NCBI RefSeq assembly: GCF_004364325.1
Contig: NZ_SOCP01000008.1
Location: 186,001-250,000, forward strand
Length of the DNA: 64,000 nucleotides
Direction of reading: 5' to 3'
Source of the DNA: Actinophytocola oryzae
Lineage (GTDB): Bacteria > Actinomycetota > Actinomycetes > Mycobacteriales > Pseudonocardiaceae
Part shown: positions 50,293 through 58,558 of the stretch, piece after piece
Layout: each line of letters begins with the position of its first letter
Position numbering within the stretch: the first letter of the stretch is position 1
The notes under the pieces: model-generated
Told to the model about the DNA's origin: nothing
The model's input: the letters and a program-made list of their open reading frames with translations, nothing else
Databases searched by the model: none
Translations under genes and position numbers: made by a program

Positions 50293-51066
50293 GTGGCCAA
50301 CGAGAACGCGGCCAAGCTCGCCGTGCTCATCGACGCGGACAACGCCTCCCCGGTGGTGGTCGAAGGGCTGCTGGCCGAGGTCGCCAAGTACGGCACCGCG
50401 CACGTGAAGCGTGCCTACGGCGACTGGACGGGCACGAGCCTCAAGGGCTGGAAGGAACACCTGCTCGCGCAGTCCATCCAGCCGATGCAGCAGTTCGCCT
50501 ACACGAGCGGCAAGAACGCCACCGACTCCGCCATGGTCATCGACGCCATGGACCTGCTCTACTCCGGCCGGTTCGACGGCTTCTGCCTGGTCTCCAGCGA
50601 CAGCGACTTCACGAGGCTGGCCGCGCGGATCCGGGAGTCCGGCCTCACCGTCTACGGGTTCGGCGAACGCAAGACGCCGAAGCCGTTCGTCGCCGCGTGC
50701 GACAAGTTCATCTACCAGGACAACCTCTCCTACCCGGACGTACCGGAACCCGAGGACGCGCCGCCGACCCGCAAACCGGTCACCCCGGCCACCCAGCTCA
50801 AACGCGACGCGGCCCTGGTGAGCCTCCTGCGCAACGCGACCGAGGCCGCGTCCGACGAGGACGGTTGGGCCCCGCTCGCCACCATCGGGCACATCATCAC
50901 CAAGCAGCGCCCCGACTTCGACCCCCGCACGTACGGCTACAGCAAGCTCAGCGACCTGATCACCGCCACCACACTGTTCGACCTGGACCGCCGCAGCCTC
51001 GGGGACGGCAAGCCCGGCATCCCCTACGTCCGCGACAACCGCCGCCGCTCAGACAAGCATTCCTGA
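50293..51066 (+). CDS. NYN-domain RNase-like protein with OST-HTH/LOTUS domain
   Basis: 257 aa from the GTG at 50293 with GGGAGA about 8 bases upstream (ATGs at 50275/50278 possible). Residues 5-150 are a NYN/LabA-type PIN-like nuclease: LAVLIDADNASPVVVEGLL, TDSAMVIDAMDLLYSGRFDG, and FCLVSSDSDFTRLAARIRES carrying the metal aspartates. Residues about 185-250 form an OST-HTH (LOTUS) RNA-binding domain (EDGWAPLATIGHIITKQRPD, YGYSKLSDLITATTLFDL). A standalone RNA-processing or regulatory nuclease. Its 3' end overlaps the opposing oxidoreductase gene by 18 bp. Confidence 0.88.
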   Translation: MANENAAKLAVLIDADNASPVVVEGLLAEVAKYGTAHVKRAYGDWTGTSLKGWKEHLLAQSIQPMQQFAYTSGKNATDSAMVIDAMDLLYSGRFDGFCLVSSDSDFTRLAARIRESGLTVYGFGERKTPKPFVAACDKFIYQDNLSYPDVPEPEDAPPTRKPVTPATQLKRDAALVSLLRNATEAASDEDGWAPLATIGHIITKQRPDFDPRTYGYSKLSDLITATTLFDLDRRSLGDGKPGIPYVRDNRRRSDKHS

Positions 51067-52059
51067 GACGACGACGAGGGGTTTTCCCCGCACGTGGGTG
51101 TGCACGAGATCGCGGTACGCCTGTGCGCCTTCGTCCAGTGTGTACCGCCGGCTGACGGTCGACGGCAGCGTGCCGGCCACGGCCCGGGCTGCCAGGTGCT
51201 CCAGGTCGCCGGGCTGTGCGGTGCTGTACACGGTGCGCACGGTGAGATCCGCGCGGTCGAACGCGGCCGCGTCCGGGCTGGGGAAGGCGATGTTGAGCAG
51301 ACGGCCTCCCGACCTGATGGCGCGCGCCGCACCGACCAGGGCGGGACCCGGCAGGGTGAGGTTGACCATGGCGTCGACGCCGCCCGGGTGGCGCCGCAGT
51401 GTCTCGGTGACGGTGTCGGCTGCCCGGTAGTCGATCACCTCGGTCGCGCCGAGACCTCGGACGTAGTCGTCGTCCTCGGGCAGCGCGGTGGCGATCACGT
51501 GGACCCCGGTCTCCGCCAGCAGCGGGACGACCGCGCCACCGACTCCGCCCGCGGCCCCCGTCACCAGAACCCGTTGCCCGGCCGCGAATCCACCGTCGCG
51601 CAGCACGGCAAGCGCGGTCAGCCCGGGTATGGGCAGGGTGGCCGCGTGGTCGGCGCCCACGCCGTCCGGTCGCGGGGCGAGTGCCGGGGTGTCCGCCTCG
51701 AAGACCGCGTACTCGGCCATGGCACCCGTGGTCAGTGAAACCGGGCTGGACACCATCGTGGCCATCGCCGCTGCCGCGCGCGGCAGCCCGACGCCGAACA
51801 CCTCGTCGCCCACGACGAAGCGGGTGACGTCCGGACCGACCTCCGAGACCGTGCCCGCGAAGTCGCTGCCCGGCACGTGGGGGAAGGTCAGGGGAGACAG
51901 CTCACCCACCACGCCGCTGAGAGTTCGCAGGTCGGCCGGGTTGACCGCGGCGGCCCGGACGCGGACCTGGATCTGGCCGGGCCCGGGGCGAGGCACGGGA
52001 ACGTCCTCGACGGACAGGACCTCCGGCGGCCCGTACCGCGTTGCGACGACAGCTTTCAC
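51049..52059 (-). CDS. Zinc-type/quinone NADP oxidoreductase under TetR control
   Basis: 336 aa, MDR family: MKAVVATRYGPPEVLSVEDV, VRVRAAAVNPADLRTLSGVV, and Rossmann loop RVLVTGAAGGVGGAVVPLLA. No structural-zinc cysteine cluster, so a quinone oxidoreductase-type enzyme is likely. Divergent from a TetR gene with twin operators covering its promoter, so it is almost certainly repressed by it and induced by a small molecule. Confidence 0.86.
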   Translation of the reverse strand: MKAVVATRYGPPEVLSVEDVPVPRPGPGQIQVRVRAAAVNPADLRTLSGVVGELSPLTFPHVPGSDFAGTVSEVGPDVTRFVVGDEVFGVGLPRAAAAMATMVSSPVSLTTGAMAEYAVFEADTPALAPRPDGVGADHAATLPIPGLTALAVLRDGGFAAGQRVLVTGAAGGVGGAVVPLLAETGVHVIATALPEDDDYVRGLGATEVIDYRAADTVTETLRRHPGGVDAMVNLTLPGPALVGAARAIRSGGRLLNIAFPSPDAAAFDRADLTVRTVYSTAQPGDLEHLAARAVAGTLPSTVSRRYTLDEGAQAYRDLVHTHVRGKPLVVVSGMLV

Positions 52060-52070
52060 GACATCCTCCT

Positions 52071-52132
52071 AAGTTGACCAGCTGGTCATGTTGAGCGGGA
52101 CCGTACCGATAACATGACCAGCCGGTCAACTT
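52071..52132. promoter_or_regulatory. Twin inverted TetR operators between MDR and tetR genes
   Basis: AAGTTGACCAGCTGGTCATG (from 52071) and CATGACCAGCCGGTCAACTT (to 52132) are extended to 22 bp each and are reverse complements with one mismatch. Each holds a TGACCAG-type dyad. They lie 40 bp apart centre to centre, one near each start codon, which would let one repressor control both directions. Confidence 0.8.
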
Positions 52133-52149
52133 GTGTTAGTGTCGGCCGC

Positions 52150-52824
52150 ATGCCGCGAGCCGACGCCGCTCGGAACCGAAGCCTCGTCATCGACGCCGCT
52201 TCAGCCGAGATGGCCGAACACGGCCTGGAGGTCTCCATGGCCCGGATCGCGGCGCGGGCGGGCGTGGCCAAGGGAACGGTCTTCAACCACTTCCCCAGCA
52301 AGGACGAACTGGTCGCCGCGATCTTCTGCGAACAGCTCGACGCCCTGGCCGCAACCGGTGAGACCCTGCTGGAGCAGGCCGATCCGCGTACCGCCCTGCT
52401 GCGGTTCATAACGGAGGGGGCGGAACTCCACGCAGGCGACCGCTCGTTCTGCGAAGCGGCCACCGCGATCTCGCGTGCCCACCCCGCGATCCGTGCCGCC
52501 AGCGAGCGGCTGGCACAGGCGGCCGAGGCTCTGGCAGCGCGTGCCCGAGAGGCCGGCGCCCTGCGAGCCGACGTGACGGGCCACGACATCGTGCTGCTGC
52601 TCAACGCTCCCACCCGGATCGCGGGCCCGGTGGCCACGGCGCGACCCGAGCTGTGGCGGCGCTACCTGCACCTCGTCCTCGACGGCCTGCGGCCGGAGGC
52701 CGCGCACGACCTGACCGTCGCGGCACCGTCGCACCAGGACTTCATGACGGCGGCCGAGGAGCCGGGCTCGGGCGTGCCCTGTCCCCCTGGAGAGCTACCG
52801 GCTTTGCCCACCTCGGCGCGATGA
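52150..52824 (+). CDS. TetR-family regulator
   Basis: 224 aa from the ATG at 52150 (MPRADAARNRSLVIDAASAE). Helix-turn-helix ARIAARAGVAKGTVFNHFPS then KDELVAAIF is canonical. The C-terminal helical ligand domain (EGAELHAGDRSFCEAATAIS, later GHDIVLLLNAPTRIA) is of the type seen in regulators of reductases and exporters. It ends with a Pro-rich tail. Autoregulation through the twin operators is likely. Confidence 0.9.
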   Translation: MPRADAARNRSLVIDAASAEMAEHGLEVSMARIAARAGVAKGTVFNHFPSKDELVAAIFCEQLDALAATGETLLEQADPRTALLRFITEGAELHAGDRSFCEAATAISRAHPAIRAASERLAQAAEALAARAREAGALRADVTGHDIVLLLNAPTRIAGPVATARPELWRRYLHLVLDGLRPEAAHDLTVAAPSHQDFMTAAEEPGSGVPCPPGELPALPTSAR

Positions 52825-52857
52825 TCCGGCACCCGCCGCGACCATAGCGTTCCCGGC

Positions 52858-53709
52858 ATGAACGAGACACCTGGAAACAACCCCCGCTGGCCCGCGATCG
52901 TGCGGCTCGTCCTCCTGTTCGTCCTGTTCTTCGCCGCCGATCTCCTGATCGGCCTCGTCCTCAACGCGGTGTCGGGCTCGGCGATCGCCTCGCTGGTGCT
53001 CGGCCCGGTGCTCGCGGCACTCGCCCTGTGGCTCTACCTGGCCGTCGTCCGGTTCGTCGAACGCAGGCGGGCCACCGAGCTGAACCGGCCGGACGCCGTG
53101 CGTGGCCTGGCCAGGGGTGCCGTCATCGGGCTCGCGATGTTCGTCGTGGTGATCGGTGTCATCGCCGTGTTCGGTGGTTACGAGGTCGACGGCTGGGGGT
53201 CGGTCGGCGCCATGCTGGCCTCGCTCGGCGTGATGATCGGCGCCGCGACCATCGAGGAGCTGATCTTCCGCGGCGTGCTGTTCCGCATCATCGCGGAGAT
53301 GGGCAACACCACGATCGCGCTCGTGGTCTCGGCGGTCCTGTTCGGCGGCCTGCACCTGTTCAACCCGCAGGCGTCCGTCTGGGGCGCACTGGCCATCGCG
53401 GTCGAGGCCGGTCTCATGCTCGGCGCGGCGTTCATGGCCTTCCGCAACCTGTGGGTGCCCATCGGTATCCACTGGGCGTGGAACTTCGCGCAGCAGGGCA
53501 TCTTCGGCGCCAACGTGTCCGGCAGCGGCCACTCGGCAGGCCTGCTCGACGCATCGACGCCCGGCCCGTCCTGGCTCACCGGGGGCGAGTTCGGTCCGGA
53601 GGCGAGCGTCGTCTCGATCATCGTCGGCCTCGCGGCGACCGTGTACTTCCTGCGGCTGGCCAAGCGGCGCGACGACGTTCCCGCGCCGAACACGGCAACG
53701 GCCGCCTGA
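52858..53709 (+). CDS. CPBP-family intramembrane metalloprotease
   Basis: 283 aa with about seven or eight membrane helices. The CPBP motifs are present: EELIFRGVLFRI (EExxxR), FGGLHLFNPQ (FxxxH) and IGIHWAWNF (HxxxN/D). Such proteins are Rce1-like proteases or, in bacteria, often involved in peptide modification or self-immunity. It starts 33 bp after the TetR gene but is probably independent. Substrate unknown. Confidence 0.87.
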   Translation: MNETPGNNPRWPAIVRLVLLFVLFFAADLLIGLVLNAVSGSAIASLVLGPVLAALALWLYLAVVRFVERRRATELNRPDAVRGLARGAVIGLAMFVVVIGVIAVFGGYEVDGWGSVGAMLASLGVMIGAATIEELIFRGVLFRIIAEMGNTTIALVVSAVLFGGLHLFNPQASVWGALAIAVEAGLMLGAAFMAFRNLWVPIGIHWAWNFAQQGIFGANVSGSGHSAGLLDASTPGPSWLTGGEFGPEASVVSIIVGLAATVYFLRLAKRRDDVPAPNTATAA

Positions 53710-53713
53710 CGTG

Positions 53714-54070
53714 TCAGCGGGTCACGCAGAACTCGTTGCCTGCCGGGTCCTGCAGGACGACCCATCCGCCGCCGTCGGCCTCGCGAAGGTCCGCGAACAC
53801 CGTGGCGCCGAGCGCGACCAGGCGGTCGACCTCCTCGTCACGGCCGAGATCCGCGGACTGGAGGCAGACGTGCACCCGGTTCTTGACGACCTTGTCCTCC
53901 GGCACGGCCTGGAAGTACAGCCGAGGACCCCCGGGCGGTTCGACGACGACCTCGGGATCGCCCGGGGCGCAGTCGGGGTGGACGGGATGGCCGACCACGC
54001 CGCTCCAGAACCGGGCCAGCGCGTAGGGATCCGAGCAGTCGAACGACACGTTCCTGACAAAGGAGACCAT
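53714..54070 (-). CDS. VOC-family protein (glyoxalase/bleomycin resistance-like)
   Basis: 118 aa starting MVSFVRNVSFDCSDPYALAR. VVGHPVHPDCAPG, PRLYFQAVPEDKVVKNRVHV and DPAGNEFCVTR follow the single-chain VOC half-barrel pattern, with the terminal E of GNEFCV as a metal or substrate residue. Convergent with the CPBP gene. Substrate unknown; often annotated as glyoxalase-like. Confidence 0.83.
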   Translation of the reverse strand: MVSFVRNVSFDCSDPYALARFWSGVVGHPVHPDCAPGDPEVVVEPPGGPRLYFQAVPEDKVVKNRVHVCLQSADLGRDEEVDRLVALGATVFADLREADGGGWVVLQDPAGNEFCVTR

Positions 54071-54131
54071 GATCCACAGGGTAGACGCCGTGGGCTCGAC
54101 AGTGGACGATCCGACCACACCGGCGGTCGGG

Positions 54132-57100
54132 TCACGCGCACAGCGGGCGGAACTCCACGTCGGGGATGAACTGGGTCCACTCGGCCCGGGTGACCGGCTC
54201 ACCGGCGTCGGCGCAGATGCGGGTCGCCACCTCCTCCGGGGCCAGCGGCCACAGGTGTGCGGTCCCGTCGGCGTCACCCGCGGCCAGTGTCCTTCCGTCC
54301 CCGCTGACGGCGACCGCGTACACCGAGCCCTCGATGCGCAGCGTCGCGTGGACGGCCGGGTGCGCGACGTCCGTGACGTCCCACAGCCACACGGTCCCGT
54401 CGGTGCTGGCCGTCACGAGCAGCGACCCGTCCCCGGTGAAGGTGACGCCGTAGACGTAGTTGGTCGGGCCCACGAGGGGCCGCCCGATCATCCTCGGCGC
54501 CCACGGGTCCTCGACGTCCCAGAGCGTCACGGTCCGGTCGGCGCTGCCGACGGCGAGCACGCGGCTGTCCGGGCTGAAGCCCACCGCGTAGGCGTAGTTC
54601 GTGTGGCCGGAGAGCCGCGCGGTGTGCCGTGGCGCGGCAGGCAGCGTGACGTCCCACAGGTAGGCGTCGTTGTCCACGCTCGCCGCGGCCAGCATCCGCC
54701 CGTCGCGGCTGAAGGCGACGGTCATCACGATGTTGGTCGGCTCGGTCAGCGTGGCCAGCAGGTGCCGGGTGCGGGTGTCCCACAGGCGGACACGGTGGTC
54801 GTCGCCGCCGACCGCGAGCAGCGAGCCCTCCGCGTTGAACGCGACGGACTCGACGAGTGCCCCCGCGCCGGTCAACGCGGTCGGCGGCGTGCTTCGGTCG
54901 CCGACACGCCACAGCCGGGTCGTGCCGTCGGCGCCGCCGGTGGCGACCAGTGTGCCGTCGGGACTGAGCGCGGACGCGCCGCTGAACTCCGCGTCCTCGA
55001 CCGGCGCTTCGCGCTGCCGGTGTCCGGCGGCGACCTCGCTCCACTCGACGCTCCCCGGCCCGTCACCCACCGACGACGCCGACACGGCGACAGTCCGGTC
55101 GTGCGGGCCGAAGGCCACGGTCGAGATCGGCCCGGGATGACCCGCGATCACCCCGCCGGGCAGGGACCACACGCGTGCGAACCCGTCCGCGCTCGCGGTG
55201 AGCAGCGCGTGCGTGCCGGGCAGGAAGGCCGTCGCGGTCACCGGGCCGGGGTGGGGGAGCACCTGCGGCCCGTGCCCGGCGGGCAGGTCCCACACGAACG
55301 TGTCGCTGTCGGCCGACCCGGCGGCGAGCCTGCGGCCGTCGTCGCTGAAGCCGACGGCGTAGACCGGGCCGGCGAACCCCGTCAGCGGCGTGCCCTCGGT
55401 GCCTGCCGCGAGGTCCCACAGGTGCACCGCGCGGTCGCTGCCCGCGATGGCGACGGTGTGGCCGTCCGGGTGGAAGGCGAGGCCGTTGACCGTCCCGGGG
55501 AGTTTCCGCACCGGGCCGCCGTTCGGGGCCGGACCGTCCAGCCGCCAGACGTACAGCGTGTTGCCGAGACCACCCGCCGCGAGCGTCGTGCCGTCGGCGC
55601 TGAACGCCACCGCCTTGCCGTCCCCGCCCAGGTCCGCGGCGAGCACGAGGACGCGCGGCGCGCCGGTGGGGTCGAGCCGCCACAGCCGCAGCCCGTCCTG
55701 GCCGACGACGGCGAGGTGGCGACCGTCGGGGCTGAACGCGACCGCGTAGCCGGTGCCGGTGAGCGCGGGCTCGGGGCCGGGCAGGCGCGTGGGGTGGCGC
55801 GTGTCGGTGATGTCCCACAGCGTCAGGCCGCGGTCCATGCCGGTCAACGCCAGCACGTGGCCGGAAGGGCTGACGGCGGCGCCGAAGACACTGCCGGGAG
55901 CCGCGGCGAACCCGTCGCCGACGGGGGCCAGGCGGCGCCGGTCACGCACCCGCCACAGCCGTGCGGTGCCGTCCGCGCCGCCGGTCGCGAGGAGGCCGCC
56001 GTCGGCGGTGAGCGCGGTGGCGATCGTGCCGTCGGAGCCCCGTGCCCTGCTCACGACGGGGGTGTGGCCCGACTCCAGCAGGCTCGACCTGGCCTCCGGC
56101 GTCGGTGCGATGCGGTAGGCGGCGAGCGCGAGCTGACCGGCCAGCGCCGGATCCGACGACCGCAGGGTGTCCGCACGCAGGGCCGTCTGCCGTGACACGG
56201 CGACGTTGCGGTCGGCGACGGCGTCCGAGCGAAGCCGGAAGACGACCGCGACCAGCCCAGCGGCCACGAGGACGGCCACGACCAGTGCCGCGACCCAGCG
56301 CCGCAGCCGCCGCAGCTGTCTTCGCCTGTCCCGTTCCTCCCGTCCCCGGGCGTCGAGGCTCGCGGTGAGGAAGTCGCGTTCCACACCGGTCAGCTCGGTG
56401 TTCTCCGCCAGGGCGGCGGCCGACTCGAGCAACGCGCCCCGGTACAGGGCGCTCGGGTCCCGGCGCGACTCCAGCCAGTCGAGTGCGGCGCCCTGCAGCT
56501 TGCGGTGGGCACGCAGGGCGTCGCGGTCGGCGTCGAGCCACTCGCGAAGCCGTCGCCAGGCGTGGACCAGCGCCTCGTGGCTGATGCTGACCGTGTCGGC
56601 GTCGATGGTGACCAGCCGCTGCGCGACGAACCGGTCGAGGATGTCGAGGTACTCCTCTGGCAGGTCGGTCCTGGCGATGCCCCTGCGGGTGTCGGCGACG
56701 CCGTCGCCGACGTGGACCAGCCGCAGCAGCAGCGACCGCGCGAGACGCTGCCCGCGCGGCGAGAGGTCGAGGTACACGGCGTCGGCGGACTGCCCGACCG
56801 CGTAGGCGATCCCGCCCGTGGAGAGGTACCCGTCGATGGTCAGCCTGCGGCGGTTGCCTGCCTGCCAGGTCGCGTGGAGCACGTGGGACAGCAGCGGAAG
56901 CGCGCCGCCGCCCGCCGAGTCCGCGGGCCGGAAGTCCCGCAGCAGCAGCTCGACCAGGCCGTCCTCGAGGTCCACGCACGCCTGCCGCGCGGGCCGCACG
57001 ATCGCCGACCGCAGCTCCTCCTCGGACATGGCGCCGACGACCACGGTCTCGTGCCGCAGTGCCTCGGCGAGTTCGGGGTGGCCGACGGCGTGGTCGTAGA

Positions 57101-57809
57101 AGTCCGACCGCATCCCGAACACGACGGCCACGTCGGGCCCCTCGGCGAGCGCGAACAACGCGTCGACGAACGCCGGGTCCCGCTCGTCGCCGGTGAACAG
57201 CTCCTCGAACTGGTCGACCACGACGAGGAGGCGTGCCGTGGTGCGTTCCGGCAGCGCGAGGACGCCGGCTCCCGGGGTGAGCAGGACGGTCTGCCACTCG
57301 TCGGCACGCAGGGTCGGCACCAGCCCGGCCCGCAGCAGCGAGGACTTGCCCGCCCCGGACTGCCCGATCACGAACAACGGCACCTGGCGGCACTGCCGCA
57401 CGTGTGCCACCAGCTCGGCCACGAGACGGTCGCGGCCGTGGAACCACTCGGCGTCGTCCGGCTGGAACGGCGCGAGCCCCCGGTACGGGCGGGGTGAGTC
57501 GGCGGGCGCGGGACCCGGGGCGCGACGCACGCGGATCAACGCCCGCTCCCACTCGTCGAGCGTGTCGGGATCGGCGACACCGCAGCGAAGCAACACCTTC
57601 TTCAGAACCCAGGAGGTGGCCGGGCTCGGCAGCGACTTGCCCGCGAAGTAGTCGCCGACGGTCGTGCGTGCCGCCTCGACGTCCTGGGCGACCTGGCGCA
57701 CGGACAACCCGGCGCGTTCCCGCAGTTCGGTCAATGCGGCACCGAACTGCCGCGTCGTCCGAATTTCCGCGGGTGTTGTCCAGTTCCTGACCTGTTTCCC
57801 GTCGGCCAT
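54132..57809 (-). CDS. XRE-HTH / STAND NTPase / WD40 giant regulatory protein
   Basis: 1225 aa, ATG at 57809 with GAGGAGGG 5 bases upstream. Residues about 18-75 are an XRE helix-turn-helix (TELRERAGLSVRQVAQDVEA, TTVGDYFAGKSLPSP). Residues about 105-480 are a STAND (nSTAND1-type) NTPase: FHGRDRLVAELVAHVRQCRQ, P-loop GQSGAGKSS at 149-157, Walker B LLVVVDQFEELFTG. A membrane-like helix sits at about 500-525 (WVAALVVAVLVAAGLVAVVF). From about 585 to the end run a dozen or so WD40 units (for example TALTADGGLLATGGADGTAR and VGFSPDSRVLAVGSADRTVT), forming one or two propellers. STAND proteins switch on by oligomerising after ligand sensing by repeats; some are defence sensors. Divergent from a DUF2690 gene. 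Confidence 0.88.
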   Translation of the reverse strand: MADGKQVRNWTTPAEIRTTRQFGAALTELRERAGLSVRQVAQDVEAARTTVGDYFAGKSLPSPATSWVLKKVLLRCGVADPDTLDEWERALIRVRRAPGPAPADSPRPYRGLAPFQPDDAEWFHGRDRLVAELVAHVRQCRQVPLFVIGQSGAGKSSLLRAGLVPTLRADEWQTVLLTPGAGVLALPERTTARLLVVVDQFEELFTGDERDPAFVDALFALAEGPDVAVVFGMRSDFYDHAVGHPELAEALRHETVVVGAMSEEELRSAIVRPARQACVDLEDGLVELLLRDFRPADSAGGGALPLLSHVLHATWQAGNRRRLTIDGYLSTGGIAYAVGQSADAVYLDLSPRGQRLARSLLLRLVHVGDGVADTRRGIARTDLPEEYLDILDRFVAQRLVTIDADTVSISHEALVHAWRRLREWLDADRDALRAHRKLQGAALDWLESRRDPSALYRGALLESAAALAENTELTGVERDFLTASLDARGREERDRRRQLRRLRRWVAALVVAVLVAAGLVAVVFRLRSDAVADRNVAVSRQTALRADTLRSSDPALAGQLALAAYRIAPTPEARSSLLESGHTPVVSRARGSDGTIATALTADGGLLATGGADGTARLWRVRDRRRLAPVGDGFAAAPGSVFGAAVSPSGHVLALTGMDRGLTLWDITDTRHPTRLPGPEPALTGTGYAVAFSPDGRHLAVVGQDGLRLWRLDPTGAPRVLVLAADLGGDGKAVAFSADGTTLAAGGLGNTLYVWRLDGPAPNGGPVRKLPGTVNGLAFHPDGHTVAIAGSDRAVHLWDLAAGTEGTPLTGFAGPVYAVGFSDDGRRLAAGSADSDTFVWDLPAGHGPQVLPHPGPVTATAFLPGTHALLTASADGFARVWSLPGGVIAGHPGPISTVAFGPHDRTVAVSASSVGDGPGSVEWSEVAAGHRQREAPVEDAEFSGASALSPDGTLVATGGADGTTRLWRVGDRSTPPTALTGAGALVESVAFNAEGSLLAVGGDDHRVRLWDTRTRHLLATLTEPTNIVMTVAFSRDGRMLAAASVDNDAYLWDVTLPAAPRHTARLSGHTNYAYAVGFSPDSRVLAVGSADRTVTLWDVEDPWAPRMIGRPLVGPTNYVYGVTFTGDGSLLVTASTDGTVWLWDVTDVAHPAVHATLRIEGSVYAVAVSGDGRTLAAGDADGTAHLWPLAPEEVATRICADAGEPVTRAEWTQFIPDVEFRPLCA

Positions 57810-58008
57810 GACCCTCCTCGGTGGCTCCTGTGCCCGAATATGCCGGATCTCCGGCCGTGACCGGCTGTCCGGGACCGTCCGGGTATCTCGTCGTGACCTT
57901 CCGGAGGAATTCCTTCGGCCATTGGATGTCACCCATCGGCGGAATTCCCGCCGGGTGAACCGGAGGAATCATGGAAAGCCATTCCCTGCACGCCACACGG
58001 GAGATGTC

Positions 58009-58503
58009 ATGAAACGCGTCATCGGCACACTGCTCGGCGCGGCCCTGCTGGCCGCACTCCAGGTGACCCCCGCGTCGGCGGCGCCCTACGACCCCTACAC
58101 CGACACGAACCCGGCGACCACGGGCTGCGCGGCGGACGCGATCACCATCGCGACCCGCAACATCGCGAGCCCACAGGCGATCTACGGGACGATGGAGGTC
58201 CGGTACTCGCCGTCGTGCGGGACCAACGGGGTACGTGCCAACATGCTCGTCCAGAACGCGGCCTACACGGTCACGAAGGGCATCAGCCGGTTCAGCAGCC
58301 AGCCGGACGGCCACGGCGGCTGGCTGGGCTACTACCAGAACTACGAGTACGACCCCGCGGTCGGCTCGTCGTTCGGCATGCAGGTCTACGCCCCGGGCAG
58401 CACCTGCATCCAGGCGATGAGCGTCGTCCGTGACAGCGGCGGCCAACTGGTCGCGTTCACCGGCTCACCCGTCCCGTACGACCCGTGGGTCACATTCTGC
58501 TGA
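58009..58503 (+). CDS. Secreted DUF2690-type protein
   Basis: 164 aa. ATG at 58009 after GGGAG; signal peptide MKRVIGTLLGAALLAALQVT, cut after ASA. The mature chain has four cysteines (TGCAADA, SPSCGTNG, STCIQA, TFC end) and GTMEVRYSPSCGTNGVRANM, which recalls the DUF2690 family of small secreted actinobacterial proteins. It faces the XRE-STAND-WD40 gene across 199 bp; DUF2690 and XRE domains often co-occur, so the pairing may be functional. Followed by a strong terminator. Confidence 0.75.
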   Translation: MKRVIGTLLGAALLAALQVTPASAAPYDPYTDTNPATTGCAADAITIATRNIASPQAIYGTMEVRYSPSCGTNGVRANMLVQNAAYTVTKGISRFSSQPDGHGGWLGYYQNYEYDPAVGSSFGMQVYAPGSTCIQAMSVVRDSGGQLVAFTGSPVPYDPWVTFC

Positions 58504-58511
58504 GTGCTCAC

Positions 58512-58554
58512 GAGGGCCTCCTTCCTGACGTCCGGCGTCAGGAAGGAGGCCCTC
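58512..58554. terminator. Perfect 19-bp hairpin terminator between convergent genes
   Basis: GAGGGCCTCCTTCCTGACG, a five-base loop TCCGG, then the exact reverse complement. It lies 8 bp after the DUF2690 stop and 4 bp before the end of the metalloprotease gene, so it can stop transcripts from both sides. The arm itself is notably long and without mismatch. Confidence 0.88.
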
Positions 58555-58558
58555 ACCG

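Noticed and set aside
54069..56195. 708-codon open frame on the + strand
   Set aside because: Antisense image of the WD40 region; no domain and Arg-rich composition.
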